A stretch of 64,000 nucleotides of DNA, from positions 44,982,672-45,046,671 of the forward strand of contig NC_023759.2 of assembly GCF_000499845.2 (NCBI RefSeq), in the 5' to 3' direction. Shown piece after piece: positions 24,901 to 37,375 of this stretch. Numbering within the stretch: the first letter of the stretch is position 1; every line of letters begins with the position of its first letter. The DNA is from Phaseolus vulgaris (Eukaryota; Streptophyta; Magnoliopsida; Fabales; Fabaceae). The position numbers were made by a program, and so were the translations under genes. Under the pieces are notes generated by a model. That model made no database searches. It saw only the letters and a list, made by a program, of their open reading frames with translations, and had not been told where the DNA came from.

Positions 24901-25031
24901 CTCAATTATTGTTATCGATGATACAGTTGTAGTCACATTAGTGTAGGAGACTCAATTTTTGTTATCGATGATACAATAGTAGTATTGGAGACTCAATTTT
25001 TGTTATCGATGATAAAGTAGTAGTATTGTGG
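24901..25031. repeat. three-copy tandem repeat, 41-50 bp units
   Basis: CTCAATT.TTGTTATCGATGATA.A begins at 24901, 24951 and 24992. The first unit carries about 9 extra bases (TCACATTAGTG), and that segment also occurs just upstream at 24878. Confidence 0.85.
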
Positions 25032-27310
25032 TATATTATTATGTTTCTTTAGATGAGATCATATAAAAAAATGTTTTTTTAGATGTGTTATTCTATGTTT
25101 CTTTCATTGAAAGGAGAATTTGGAGGTTGAAAATTGGAATTGTAATTGTTTAATTTTTCTTTAATTTTTTATTTTATTTTATATGTTGTATTTGAAAAGG
25201 TAAAAGCCCTCCTTCCATTCACATATCAAGAGTTTATATATTAACATGTTTCTTATATTTTTAAAATGAATAATAAAAGTTTTAGGATTCGTGTCTACAA
25301 AGTTAAGCAATGGAATTGAGTCTTTTTTAAACTTAATCAATTTGTCTGTGGTCATATTTTACTACACTTTTTTCAATATGTATCATAGTCTTGATTATTA
25401 AATTTTTTAAAACTGAAATAAATCATAAGATTCTTATATTATCCTTTAAACTTTTAATAAATTCTCTTAAATGCACACAAAATATGTAAAATTGTTTTCG
25501 TTTAAAAAAATATATATACAGAATTCTTTTAATCTACATCATCAAAATAATTTTTTTACTTCTGCTAACCTCTTTTTCCATGACTGATTTTTCTAAGGAT
25601 ATCTAAATAATGCCTCTTGTCCAATTGTTTTACCCTTTACAATTAAACTATTTATGAATGCAATATATTTGATGTGTTGTTTCATTATGTTAAATACTAA
25701 AGAAATCGTTATTGTAAATAATTATTTCATGTGTTAATTGCATTCTTTTTGTTTGTTTTGGTATACAGCATCTCAAAAGCTCACCCCAAAAATAAAAGGA
25801 GATAGTAACATTTTATGGTGTTTTTTAATATTCAATAAACATTTCATTGTCAAAGTATCATAATAGAATAAAAAATAAGGTTTGCATTACTTTGGCAAAG
25901 GATAGAACAAGAAGCAATGTGCCCAATGAATTTGCTTGGGAATTAAAGAAGCATGCAACCATGGAGTTTTTTTTTTACAAAGCTTATGTATATTATAATA
26001 TGGATCCATCTGGTGTTGCTAACCAATTAAATTTGAAGTTTTACTTTGAAAGTTATATTTTATTAAATGCGTAGAATATTATCAAAATGAAATTCTAAAT
26101 TTAATTGAAAAACACCTTTTATTACTTCCTTCAATTCTTTTTTACTATCATGGTTTTGAAATATTTTTGTTTTTATTTCATTTTTATTTTCAATATTTAA
26201 GAAAACACTAATTACACTTTTTATTATATTTTTATCATTCACTTAATATTTAATTAATTTGCATAGATACCCACACACACACATTTATTATAATGAAAAA
26301 AAAAACCTCAAAAAATCCTGTTAAAGTTTAATAAAACTCATTACATTCTTTTATTTCTTCAAAAGAATCCTTAAATTTGAAGTTATAATTCTAACCAAAC
26401 ACATCATTTCAAGAAAGCAGAGAGGATTGAGGGGGAATAAATTAATAAAAATATTATTTCTTGCTAATATAATAATAGTATATTAAAACCTAATGAACAA
26501 ATGTTAGGGTGCTAATTAAAAGCAATAAGAAATAAATAAAGAATTGCAATGAGCTACTTCTTTAGCAACGGATATAATGCCGAGACAAGGCTCTGCATTT
26601 AGTAACAACAACGTATATCTCTCTTCCGTTGCAAAAAGTTAAGGTATAAAGTGAAAAAAGGGACTTGCTTGCACAAGCTTTATGTACTACCTCCATAAAC
26701 CCACTTTAAGGAAGAAAACCGTTGCGAGTACTTACAATATTCTCTCTTTATTTTACTAAAATAAACTCATAATTTACAATAATCTTGATATTTAAAAATG
26801 TGGTAACTGCATACACAAAAGCTTCTACTAAAAATTCAAATGGCTCTCCGAATGCAGATTCCACGAAAAGGGCTTAGCTCCTTTTTAAGTGACATTTATA
26901 CAGCTTTATGGTTCTATTATTGATGTTTTGAATACTCTCATAAGGCTCCTTGGGGTCCTACACTAACACCCCTTCAGCAAACCAAGCAAAGAGCTTGCAC
27001 TTCAATTAAAGAATATTGGTTTCGTATTGCTCTGCCCTTTATTTTTAAAGCTATGCTTTTAATACCATGTTTGGATGAGCCTTTTGTGTGCAGGATTTAA
27101 ATCCAACTTCAAGCAATGTATATTTGCTTCTGTATAGTTTGGTTAAATAAATAAAAAAAGTGGATCCTAAACGCGCTTCCAAACAGACTAGATAAGCAAA
27201 ACCATACGGGATAATTTAGTGATGGAAGGTGATATATTGATACCATACCATACATCTTAATATATTAATATTTTTATTATTTTTATTTTAGTTTTTAGTT
27301 TTTAATTAAA

Positions 27311-27354
27311 AATATTATTATATTATTATATTATTATATTATTATATTATTATA
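27311..27354. repeat. octanucleotide (TTATTATA)n microsatellite
   Basis: About five head-to-tail copies of TTATTATA, followed after 14 bp by a short (GT)n run at 27368-27380. Confidence 0.85.
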
Positions 27355-27900
27355 AAGAGTTGTGAAGTGTGTGTGTGTGTTACTATTTCTATTTCTAGTG
27401 TCAAAGAAAAGTTTTCGTTTGTGTGACAGCTCAGGGGACATGTGCAGACAACAAGGTATGTACCATTCCAAATGCAATAATAGTAGGAACAATGTTTTCT
27501 AATTAAAAAAAGACCTTTCCGAATACCGCTAATTACACCTTTAAAAAGAAAAACAATAATAAATATTGGGCAAGAAGATTTTAAAAAAGATTCAGAAATC
27601 AAAATCAAAATAATATCATACTTTAAAAGATAAATATTGATTTCTTTTAACCGGTTTAGATACCAAACCAGGTTATGATTTCAAATCTATAACCAAATTT
27701 AAAAATTGTTTTAAATTTTTTTATAATTTAGATTTAAAAGAAAAAGGAGGAAAATCCCCCATGTGTTAACTTCTTATAGAATCCCGTTTAAATACTAGTT
27801 TTAAGATAAAGCATACCAAGTGTTTTGGATTTGATTAAGCACCATTGCACCAAAATACTCAGCAATTATAGTCAAACCAAAGTACTAGAAGAGTAAGATA

Positions 27901-29553
27901 TGCAAAATAAGCAATGACCTCACATTTCCAAAGTCGCTGCCATCAACTTTTAGTTGTCTCATTGAGATCTTTTGGATCTGCATTGACTTCAGAAATGGCC
28001 ATTCATCGGCTTTTATTAAAGATCTAAAGATAAGATTGAGACCATTTTAGCAAAACTCTGGCAGTGAGCAATGCCACTAAGTCGCCCACATCGAAACTGA
28101 AATATAAACCGCTTCATACGTTTACATTTCAGAAATAAAAAACTTACCAAAGACTCAAGTTTGGCCACCAGTATTACAATCAAGTTCGAAAACCAATTAC
28201 ATAACAAACATAAAAATTAAGCACAAAAGAATGAAAATGACCATATCACCAGAAGCATGCAAAGATAAGAACAAAACATGTTATCATAAATTTAGAGCGC
28301 AGGTACTGGAAAACATATTAAATAAGAACCAGACACCCTGGATAATACAATGTTATCTTCGTTTGAAGCAAACAATCATAACAATTATATAATTCTAGCA
28401 AACCAAAACTTGTTCCGTCTCTAAAATGCTCTCTTGGAGATGAAAGAGTGAAAAGCGCAGACAACTAGAGGCCATGTTTTTGTATTCAAAACAAGTTTTG
28501 ACTCCACCTTGTTTTAAAAACCAAATTTTCACCTAAAACCTGTTTTAAAAACCAGTAAATGCATCCCTCAACATTGCATAACATTGCAGGACACCAGGCT
28601 ACACCAATAGTAACCAAAGAAACATACTTCTACAAGAAAGCAAACCACATTGGTCACATCTTAAAATCTGCAAATTGTGCAAACAAGAAAAACAATATAC
28701 CCAAGATAAATTGGGTAAAGTTGCACTGAACTTAATTCTAGAGATGATATCCATATTGAAATTATCGAAGGTAAATTTATAAACAATAACGTTCCCAATT
28801 TTCTCCTCAAACGCATGAATATGCAACAATATAAAATAGACTAACATAAACGAAATTAGCAACAAGATTATTTAAAATCCACAACAACAATCTATCCAAT
28901 AACATAAATATTGAATAAGTACCATCTATCTATCTGAAGGAATTAAAAGCCAACCATTTATTGAATTCAAATGTTGGAACAGATAAAACATTCAACAATA
29001 GATAAAGAAGCAATGGCTGAGAAGATACTCAAATCACACAGAGAATAACTAAGAAGCTGTGAAAAGACAAACAATTATAAAGAAAGAATTAATTGCCAAG
29101 GTTACTGGAAGCATTCAAACATGTGTAAGACCACATAGAGCTTCACATTCAAACAAATCAGCCTAAAATTATGTGTAACAACAAATATGATTCCTTACTC
29201 CTTAGACAAAGGAGTTATAGTGAAACTTCTAATAGCTCAATCAACAACCCCCATGTTTAGACTTAAGGGTGGACAGAAAGAAATACAGAGGTTTCCGTGC
29301 TATAAATACAATATAAAAAGATGAGGGATAATTCACTAAGAGGGATAAATACGAACAATTCAATAGAGTCAACTCACAGCCAAAATCGTAAGTATCCCAC
29401 CCCACAATTTAGCCAGAAACAAACCCAGAATTAGTGGCCAAGATGACCCTCTTAAGATCCCCAATTACAAGCTACTCTCACCAGCTACATTGGTCAAATA
29501 CACAACTGTTAAAACCAGAAAATGTACTTATAAGTGTTTACAAGAAACAGAGA
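27901..29553. other. less AT-rich region downstream of SmG; no coding gene recognised
   Basis: Base composition is closer to transcribed DNA than the flanks, and it lies directly 3' of the SmG stop. It may include a long 3'UTR or a non-coding transcript. I found no exon chain, RNA gene or known domain on either strand. Confidence 0.3.
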
Positions 29554-30607
29554 TCAGGTTCTGTTCACGGGTTCAAGCGCCTCAACAGTGACCACACTAT
29601 TTCCTCTGATTACCTGCAAAAAGGGGGAAAAATTATCAATTTAAAATCCAATATCATAATCTACTAACTACAATACCATGACCAATGATGTTTAAAATAA
29701 AATGCAAAAGAACTCACCACCATCCCTATGTCAGTTTTCTCATTGCCATTAACTTCCACAGTGTTGTCAACAACTAAATTCATAAACTGGTCAAAGCCAC
29801 GGAGAGTACCAACAATCATGCGATTAGCATTCAGCTTGACTGGAAGAAAATACCGAGGAATCAGTATAATTTATCACCCAATTGTAAGACATACTTCCAG
29901 ATATAAGGCTCTTCCATTAATAGGTTTAGGTTTCAAGTTCAGCACATATATACAAGTCATAGACAAAAAGTAGATTAAGTAACTAATAAGGATGTTCCCA
30001 CAAACCAAAAAAGTTATAAAAGTAAATAAAAGTGTAATGATACTCTCACTAACACAAACACTTGTCATTATTTTCTCAGTAAGCTAAAATGGTCCGCTGC
30101 ACTCATACAAGATGAAAAGACAACCACTCTCAAAGAAACAATACAAAATTTGAAATATGAGATATTGACAGCGTAAACTCTAGAAACGACAACAAGGCTA
30201 GAACACATTTCATTCGACACAGTTATTTCATTAAATAAAACAAAACCACTTAATTCAACGCAAAAGATACAAAGATAGTGAAATTTGGAGTTTGAGAATA
30301 AACCCTGAACCCTAAAATACAACAACGCACTCCAGCTCGAAAAAACTCATATGGTACGATTCAAAAAGAAAACACGAAAACGATAAGATACAGAGTAAGA
30401 GAAACAATAAATAGAGAATCACACTTACTCTGAAGCTTCTTGTCCATGTACCTGCCGCGTCCCCAAACAAAAGGCAATATGGATCAATTCGCAGCGAGTG
30501 TAGCGAAAATTGAGAAAAAAAAAACGAAAGAAGATAAAGAAAATTGAAGTAGAGAATGAGAGAAACACTTACTTCTTCAAATCCGGTGGTTGCCCTGATC
30601 TGCTCAT
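29554..30607 (-). CDS. SNRPG: small nuclear ribonucleoprotein G (SmG)
   Basis: Member of the seven-protein Sm ring that binds the U-rich site of spliceosomal snRNAs in the nucleus. Four exons, 30607-30573, 30451-30429, 29839-29718 and 29613-29554, splice to 79 aa (Arabidopsis SmG is 80). The sequence starts MSRSGQPPDLKKYMDKKLQI. The Sm1 motif is KLNANRMIVGTLRGFDQFMN followed by LVVDNTVE. The Sm2 motif is GMVVIRGNSVV, and the end is TVEALEPVNRT. The second exon is only 23 nt. Split codons at both early junctions restore Lys and Ile, which confirms the model. A site II-like TGGGCC (reverse of 30754-30759) lies about 150 bp upstream of the ATG. LSm7 is the nearest alternative, but the N-terminus and the LRGFDQFMNLVVD segment fit SmG better. 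Confidence 0.95.
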
Positions 30608-30753
30608 GGTGATGAGATGAGAGATGACAGTAGCAAAGAAAATTTGGTTCACTCCACGAAAGTGCCAAAACCAAAACCTAACTTCGGAGGCAATGTTTCC
30701 TCTTCTATGTACTTTTGAAACCGAGCACGAAAAATGACACTTAATTGCTCCAA

Positions 30754-30759
30754 GGCCCA
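30754..30759 (-). promoter_or_regulatory. site II-like TGGGCC upstream of SmG
   Basis: GGCCCA on the plus strand reads TGGGCC on the gene's strand, about 150 bp before the ATG. This is a usual position for the TCP-bound element of plant housekeeping genes. A single motif only. Confidence 0.35.
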
Positions 30760-30809
30760 TGGATCTCTCATGGCAGAAATCACGAACCAAAATAAGAGAA
30801 GCCCGTTTC

Positions 30810-33736
30810 AATACTTAAGGCCTGTTTGTTTCAATTTTTTAAGATAATTACTTCCTGCATCCCCTCCCATTTTTGAACCAACACTCCCACAGTTGGGTGA
30901 AATGACCAAATTACCCTGTCCGCTACACTATTATTACACCCACCATTTCGCACCCACCGCCATAACTCTTCCCAAAATATTACAAAATATATATATTATA
31001 CACAGTTTCAAAAATTTCATTTTAGATTTTTTTTTTCTGAATTTATTTCATAAATTTCAAAAAAAAATTGTTCCAACAAATTTTCAAAATAGATAATTTT
31101 GAAATCACTTTAAAAAAAATAAAATAGTCTTTTTTATTGTTGTGGGGTTACAAGAAGAAGTTTCCTTTTTTTATGGGAAAAGTAATTTTTAAAGTTAAGT
31201 AAAACTAATTCAGAGTTTTGCAAAATATAAAATATTTTCAATCATTTGCTAAAATATATTTTAATTTAGTTCTTTTTTATTTTTTCTTTTAAAATTAATC
31301 AAATTTACTTATCAAGATAATTAAAAGCCCTTTTTTCAAATACTGATTTCCATAATACACACACAAAAAATCAAATAACATCATTCTTCATTAACAAGTG
31401 GCATGTGTGAGCTGTTGGAAATCTTATAATAACAGAGTTTGACTATTATCTTTAAATAAATACCTAAGCTCAAAATTTGACGCAAAAATGTAATTAATTA
31501 AATCAGTTGATAAACTCGTGTTGTGTATGATATTTTAGTTTATAATTTTATTATATGATGGTTTAATTAATACAAATTAAGTATATATTTGAATAATATA
31601 ATATATTTTATAATCGATATGTAAATTACATCAGTGGAGTAAATAAAAAAATAATAACAATTTAACGTAGGAAAATGTTTATATTATTTGTAATGAAACA
31701 AAAAAAAATATACACAACATGACCGAAATAAATTAACATAACCAAAATAAATTAGTAAATACTAGTAGTTGTGAATACTTATTATCACCATCAAATATAT
31801 TCTTTCACATTAAAAAAAATTGAGAAAATAATTTTTTTTAAAATGATAACAACATTTATTAATGTTTAGTTTATGATTTAAGGTTCAGGTTAGAAATGTC
31901 AATATGATAAATTTAAATTGACTTATTTAAATAAAATAACTTAAAATTATATTAATTAAAATTTAATGCGTTTAAATATCCTGAAAGTTTAAAAAAAATC
32001 TATCCAAACACAAGGTTTACTATAATGCAAACACACATGGTCACTTCAATGAAGTTGATTCAAAAGACAAAGTTAATGGTCAATTAATATTCAACTTCCT
32101 CGTGACTTTTAATTAAAAATTACCTTATATTTAGATGTTTTTATTCAAGAGGAAAAAATATAAAAATTTGTGAATCACATGAAATATAAAAATCTACCGA
32201 TTAAAAATTAAATGACCTAACAATATAATGGATACTTCTTTTTGTATAAAATTATATATATATATATAATTATATTATTTTTGTTCTTCTAAAATTTAAA
32301 TATATTTTTTAAAAACATATCTTTAAATTTTAGAATAATTAATATTTAAAAAATTTATTGGGAGGAGAAACATGATATCTCCATTACTTGCATGACCGTC
32401 CTCCTCACTTTTTCTCATTAACATCCTAAATTACTTTAAATCTTTAAAAAATACAACATAATATAAAATTAAAGAAGAGGAATATAATAATAAAAAAATA
32501 AAGAAGAATAAGATGAGAATTTCACTAACAAATAACAAATCCAATCAGATATTTATTTTCTAATTTTTTTTTGGTTTACATTCATTTTTTTATGTTTTTT
32601 TTTTATTTTTGTTTTTTTTTCTCACACTTCTCCCAAAGTTTTCTTTTTATATTGTGCCTTTTGAAATGTTTTAGTAGTTTGAGTACGCATATTAGAAAAT
32701 TAAAAAAAATTGTAAATTTTTAAAATGAAAAAATACAAATGATATATTTTATACAATTTGATTATTGTTATAATTTAATTAATGAAAAATTTGTTAACAA
32801 CAATCTTATTTCTTTTGAATAATACGCAAAAAAAAAATATCATTTATACCTATATTTAAAGGAAATTCTCAATTATAACTATTTTTAGTTGTCACAATTT
32901 GTTTCTATTCTATTTTTATTAATATTTTATTGTTTTGTTTTGTTTTTAGTTGAACTTTTGAATTGAATAGTGGTTGTTCGGGCAGTTACTTTGACTTTCT
33001 GCAACGGACAAAAAAACACACTACAAAAGAAAACTTTTAGAGAAGTGTGAGATAGAAACGAAAAAAAGTTATGGAGAGAAAATGAACATCAAGAAAGGAA
33101 TGTAAACCACAAAAAACTTAGTTTGATTTTTTATTTTCGCCAATCTAAAGGTATTTCTTATTGAACCAATACTATTATTGTTTATTTTGTTCTAATCAAT
33201 GGATGCAGGTTGCATAAATTATGATTATTTAATTGTTAATGCTCTCATTTTTATTTCTTTTACTTTGTTTTATTATTTTCGTACAACAAGGGAGGCCGAA
33301 GAAGAGGAAAAAGATAGAGAAGCAAAGTGTCTCAAACTCTTACTTGAATAAAAAAAAAACTCCAAAGCATTCATATTTTTGCACAAGTACAAAGTTTTGA
33401 TACTCTACGATTGTCAAACGCGCTACATGGATGTTCACGACGGAAGGACTTACATGGATGTTCACGACGGAAGGACTTGTGACAAGGAACATTTTGATTA
33501 GATCGCCACCATAAGTTTTGTAGACTATCTTGATGTTATTGCTGATGTGGGCGTCGACATGAGAGGATTGATTCGTTGTAGAGAAGAGAAAGAGATTAGA
33601 AAATATATATTTTCTTAGGGTTTGTTACATGAGTTTCTCATCTTACTTCTATTCTTCTTTATTTCGTCATTATTATATTCCTTTTGTTTAGTTTTATATT
33701 AGTTACAAACTAAGATTAGTGATTTGCAAGTCTTTG
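30810..33736. other. AT-rich intergenic region; no gene seen
   Basis: Mostly A/T homopolymer-rich sequence. The only structure noted is an exact 27-bp tandem duplication at 33424-33477, shortly before the heptamer array. Confidence 0.5.
33424..33477. repeat. exact 27-bp tandem duplication
   Basis: TACATGGATGTTCACGACGG plus AAGGACT occurs twice back to back (33424-33450, 33451-33477) with no differences, so it is recent. Confidence 0.95.
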
Positions 33737-34890
33737 TAGCAGGTAGCAGGTAGCAGGTAGCAGGTAGCAGGTAGCAGGTAGCAGGTAGCAGGTAGCAGGT
33801 AGCAGGTAGCAGGTAGCAGGTAGCAGGTAGCAGGTAGCAGGTAGCAGGTAGCAGGTAGCAGGTAGCAGGTAGCAGGTAGCAGGTAGCAGGTAGCAGGTAG
33901 CAGGTAGCAGGTAGCAGGTAGCAGGTAGCAGGGGTAGCAGGTAGCAGGTAGCAGGTAGCAGGTAGGGGCAGGTAGCAGGTAGCAGGGTAGCAGGTAGCAG
34001 GTAGCAGGTAGCAGGTAGCAGGTAGCAGGTGAGGTAGCAGGTAGCAGGTAGCAGGTAGCAGGTAGCAGGTAGCAGGTAGCAGGTAGCAGGTAGCAGGTAG
34101 CAGGTAGCAGGTAGCAGGTAGCAGGTAGCAGGTAGCAGGTAGCAGGTAGCAGGTAGCAGGTAGCAGGTAGCAGGTAGCAGGTAGCAGGTAGCAGGTAGCA
34201 GGTAGCAGGTAGCAGGTAGCAGGTAGCAGGTAGCAGGTAGCAGGTAGCAGGTAGCAGGTAGCAGGTAGCAGGTAGCAGGTAGCAGGTAGCAGGTAGCAGG
34301 TAGCAGGTAGCAGGTAGCAGTAGCAGGTAGCAGGTAGCAGGTAGCAGGTAGCAGGTAGCAGGTAGCAGGTAGCAGGTAGCAGGTAGCAGGTAGCAGGTAG
34401 CAGGGTAGCAGGTAGCAGGTAGCAGGTAGCAGGTAGCAGGTAGCAGGTAGCAGGTAGCAGGTAGCAGGTAGCAGGTAGCAGGTAGCAGGTAGCAGGTAGC
34501 AGGTAGCAGGTAGCAGGTAGCAGGTAGCAGGTAGCAGGTAGCAGGTAGCAGGTAGCAGGTAGCAGGTAGCAGGTAGCAGGTAGCAGGTAGCAGGTAGCAG
34601 GTAGCAGGTAGCAGGTAGCAGGTAGCAGGTAGCAGGTAGCAGGTAGCAGGTAGCAGGTAGCAGGTAGCAGGTAGCAGGTAGCAGGTAGCAGGTAGCAGGT
34701 AGCAGGTAGCAGGTAGCAGGTAGCAGGTAGCAGGTAGCAGGTAGCAGGTAGCAGGTAGCAGGTAGCAGGTAGCAGGTAGCAGGTAGCAGTAGCAGGTAGC
34801 AGGTAGCAGGTAGCAGGTAGCAGGTAGCAGGTAGCAGGTAGCAGGTAGCAGGTAGCAGGTAGCAGGTAGCAGGTAGCAGGTAGCAGGTAG
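33737..34890. repeat. heptanucleotide array (GGTAGCA)n, about 165 units
   Basis: A 1154-bp head-to-tail array of GGTAGCA (TGCTACC on the other strand). Units are identical except for a handful of interruptions: extra G bases near 33931-33934, 33965-33968, 33985 and 34404; GGTGAGG near 34029; and one-base deletions giving CAGTAGC near 34320 and 34789. Interruptions cluster at 33930-34035 and the rest is pristine, which points to recent expansion by slippage or unequal exchange. A 7-bp unit without internal stops on the minus strand keeps all three minus frames open and encodes repeated CYLLPAT. This explains the long open frames there; they are not a gene. Confidence 0.97.
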
Positions 34891-35741
34891 CCATTCACTT
34901 TCGTAATTAACCCATTTTTACATTCACAATTATCATTTTTTTCTCCCTTTGATTTGTCATGAACTATTGTTTTTTCCAAACTTACTTAAAAGTCTTGTGT
35001 TTCATGTAAGAGTTTGGTGAGTTCGCAATAGGTATTTTCCTTAACGATAATATACATAGGGGTACAAAAAAGAAATATAAATGCGATAATATGGATGATT
35101 CTCACTATATTTTCCTTTGTGTTTTTCTTTGTAATGAAAATAGCTTCATATTTTTTTATTTATTTAACCAACATGGAGTTGAATTTTTGAAGTTCAATAT
35201 TTAAGTTGAATGTTGGATTCATTATTGGAAGATTATAACAAATTAAACTAGTATGTTTCTTTAACGGTCGCTTGTCTTTATTTGAACTGAAATTAAACGT
35301 GGAGAACAATTCCAGGTGTAGCATTCACATATAAATAAAATTCAAATTAGAGAAGTGATCATTGATTTAGGCATAAAAATCTAAAAATTAGATCATTATA
35401 ATTTATAAGTCGTTTGTAACTTTAAACAACAACTATACTATCTGAACTGGTTAATACGCCTACAATATTGTAATAATCTTGCATCTTTTTAAATTTATGA
35501 ATGTCACATATTTAATTAGATGTCATGAATATCAAATATTTTATAGCCCTAATTAACCAATTGTTGGCACCATTCATTGGTGTCTAGACTTTGGCCAATG
35601 GTCAACCAACAAATGTGAATTGAAACCACCCCCAACTATCCCAACTATATTATGCTAATTAATGTGTTTAATGTTAAAAATCTGACCTATAAAATAGTGA
35701 TTTAGTGAAGTATGTTTTTTATTTTAGGGTTTAGGATATTA
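34891..35741. other. AT-rich spacer between heptamer array and solo LTR; no gene seen
   Basis: No coding region, RNA gene or repeat structure was recognised. Confidence 0.5.
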
Positions 35742-35746
35742 CCTAT

Positions 35747-36636
35747 TGATCCTGCCTGTTGACCAAAACGTTGGAGCTTGCCTCGTCAAACTTGGATCGA
35801 CGTGTGCACCGCGTCAACCTCCGTCATTCGCCACGATCCACCTCAAGAACCTGCAAAAGAACAGAGCGGCGCCGCTGCGGCCGATCGCACTCCAACGCCC
35901 AAGTCAGTGATTGAACCACCAAATACTAAGAGCAACACTCAAGAACTCTCAAGGAGCCGTGCAATGTTCTCTCTCACAGTATACTCAAGAACTCGCAAGC
36001 GTAAAGAAGACAATCTGAACGTGCGTACCTCAGAAGTTCGTTGGGAAACCCTTATATACCTGGCCACTTTCTCTCTCCTGGCAGTTACAGACCTGGACAC
36101 GTGGCTCGCATCCAGCTGTACACGTGCCATCATCTGGAGCCTCCTTGACTTGGGCGCTGCTTCTGACTCTCATTTGGCTAAGTTACTTATGCATGGTACT
36201 ACCCAGTGCATAGTTGTCCTGGAGTGCGATCTCTACTGGATTGGCGAGCTAGGGTGCCTTCGTACACACCTCCCCTGTGGTCTCGCCGGCCGCCTTCATC
36301 ATCTGCACCACCTGTTTCACTATGTATGCTCAAACAAGCTGCCCCCGACCTCATCCTCTGGTCAGCTGGGAAATGTCTATCTGCCTTCATCTCCGGCGAT
36401 GTCCTTTCTTCGGCGATCTCTGATCACTTGGTCGCCTGGGTTTACATCTGGCGACTTCATCTTCAACTTGGTGACCGTCGGTATTGGTGTGATGGAGATC
36501 GGAGCACGCCAACTTAATAACTGGCGACTACACGAGCCCCCCGACCTCCTTCCCTTCTGCCAACCTGGCGTCCCATCGACACGCCTATACAGTAGCTTGA
36601 TGCCACGTCATCACTTCCGACTACCAGGGCGGTACA
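35747..36636 (+). mobile_element. solo LTR of an LTR retrotransposon (890 bp)
   Basis: The segment starts TGATCC and ends GGTACA (TG..CA termini). It is flanked by a perfect 5-bp direct repeat CCTAT at 35742-35746 and 36637-36641, the expected target-site duplication. Its base composition is clearly GC-richer than the surroundings, with sharp edges at both ends. No gag/pol sequence lies between or beside the termini, so it is a solo LTR left by intra-element recombination. A 289-codon open frame inside it (35778-36647) has no recognisable domain and runs past the LTR edge. Confidence 0.8.
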
Positions 36637-36811
36637 CCTATATTTAAGTGCGAGAAAAAAAAATTAAACCGTTCCATTTGTGCACTCTGACCTATTAAGA
36701 ATCCATTTACTTAAATATACTTTTTAATTTAATCCATAATATTTTATAACATTTTCAAATTAGATTTTCAATCATATATAATTTGACTACTAAACAACAA
36801 CTATCACTCAC

Positions 36812-37375
36812 CGAGACGTTTTTTAAGGACAAAATCGTGACGGAACATCGAACTCCAAAGCGGAAAATACCTTGGATGTAGTGATTAACCCTAGTGATGC
36901 TATCTCTCGAACTTGGGGTTAGAACATTGGCCAATATAGTCCCACATAAGGGCAATTTATATACTCCCTCCTCCCTCAATCCGCCGAGACGTCTTTTAAG
37001 GACAAAATTGTGATGGAGCACCGACCTCCAAAGCGGACAATAACTCGGATGCGATGATTGACTCTAGTGATGCTATCTCTCGGACTCGAGGTCGGAACAT
37101 TGGTGTCGTCTGTGGGAACGAAAATGTGTGTCAAGCCATTCAGCTAGGGGGAATCCACTCCCCTTATTCCTCGACTGGGGGGGGGGCTTGTTCTGGTAAC
37201 GCCAATATAGTCCCACATCGCTCAAGAGTCGAGGGCAATGACGGTTTATATATTCCATCCTCCCTCAACATGCCGAGACACCTTTTAAGGACAAAACTGT
37301 GATGGAGCGCCGACCTCCAAAGAGGACAATACCTCAGATTCAGTGATTGACCCTAATGATGTTATCCTTCCTCTA
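36812..37375 (+). mobile_element. stacked LTR fragments of a second LTR retrotransposon family
   Basis: Three copies of a CGAGAC..TTTTAAGGACAAAA..GTGA..GGA.C.(C/T)CGA.CTCCAAAG segment begin at 36812, 36985 and 37274. The first two run on into CTAGTGATGCTATCTCTCG and GGAACATTGG. After copy 2 comes GTGTCGTCTGTGGGAACG, the LTR/internal junction common in legume gypsy-type elements. CCAATATAGTCCCACAT..GGGCAAT occurs before copies 2 and 3. The arrangement suggests tandem LTRs or repeated insertion and recombination. No intact element remains. Confidence 0.65.

Larger units (their letters stand above)
22871..27900. other. 5-kb AT-rich intergenic region with short tandem repeats; no gene seen
   Basis: Contents seen: 50-bp triplicate at 24349-24498; 41-50 bp triplicate at 24901-25031; a possible LTR remnant at about 24586-24830; an 8-bp AT microsatellite at 27311-27354; and a possible MITE at about 27060-27195, where CCATGTTTGGAT is mirrored by TTCCAAACAGAC. 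Open frames at 23897-24103 and 25847-26074 have no recognisable domain. Confidence 0.5.

Noticed and set aside
25847..26074. 75-codon plus-strand frame
   Set aside because: No known domain, AT-rich flanks and no splice partners.
33737..34890. CAGGTAG units equal the Drosophila Zelda/TAGteam heptamer
   Set aside because: Plants have no Zelda; the match follows from the repeat unit alone.
33699..34979. A 426-codon and a 392-codon minus-strand open frame of repeated CYLLPAT
   Set aside because: They arise because the 7-bp unit has no stop in any minus frame; they are a product of the array, with no start context, domain or splicing evidence.
36206..36517. 103-codon frame inside the solo LTR
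   Set aside because: A shadow frame of the GC-richer LTR with no domain.
35778..36647. 289-codon plus-strand open frame
   Set aside because: It lies almost wholly inside the solo LTR, runs past its edge and the target duplication, and shows no known domain.
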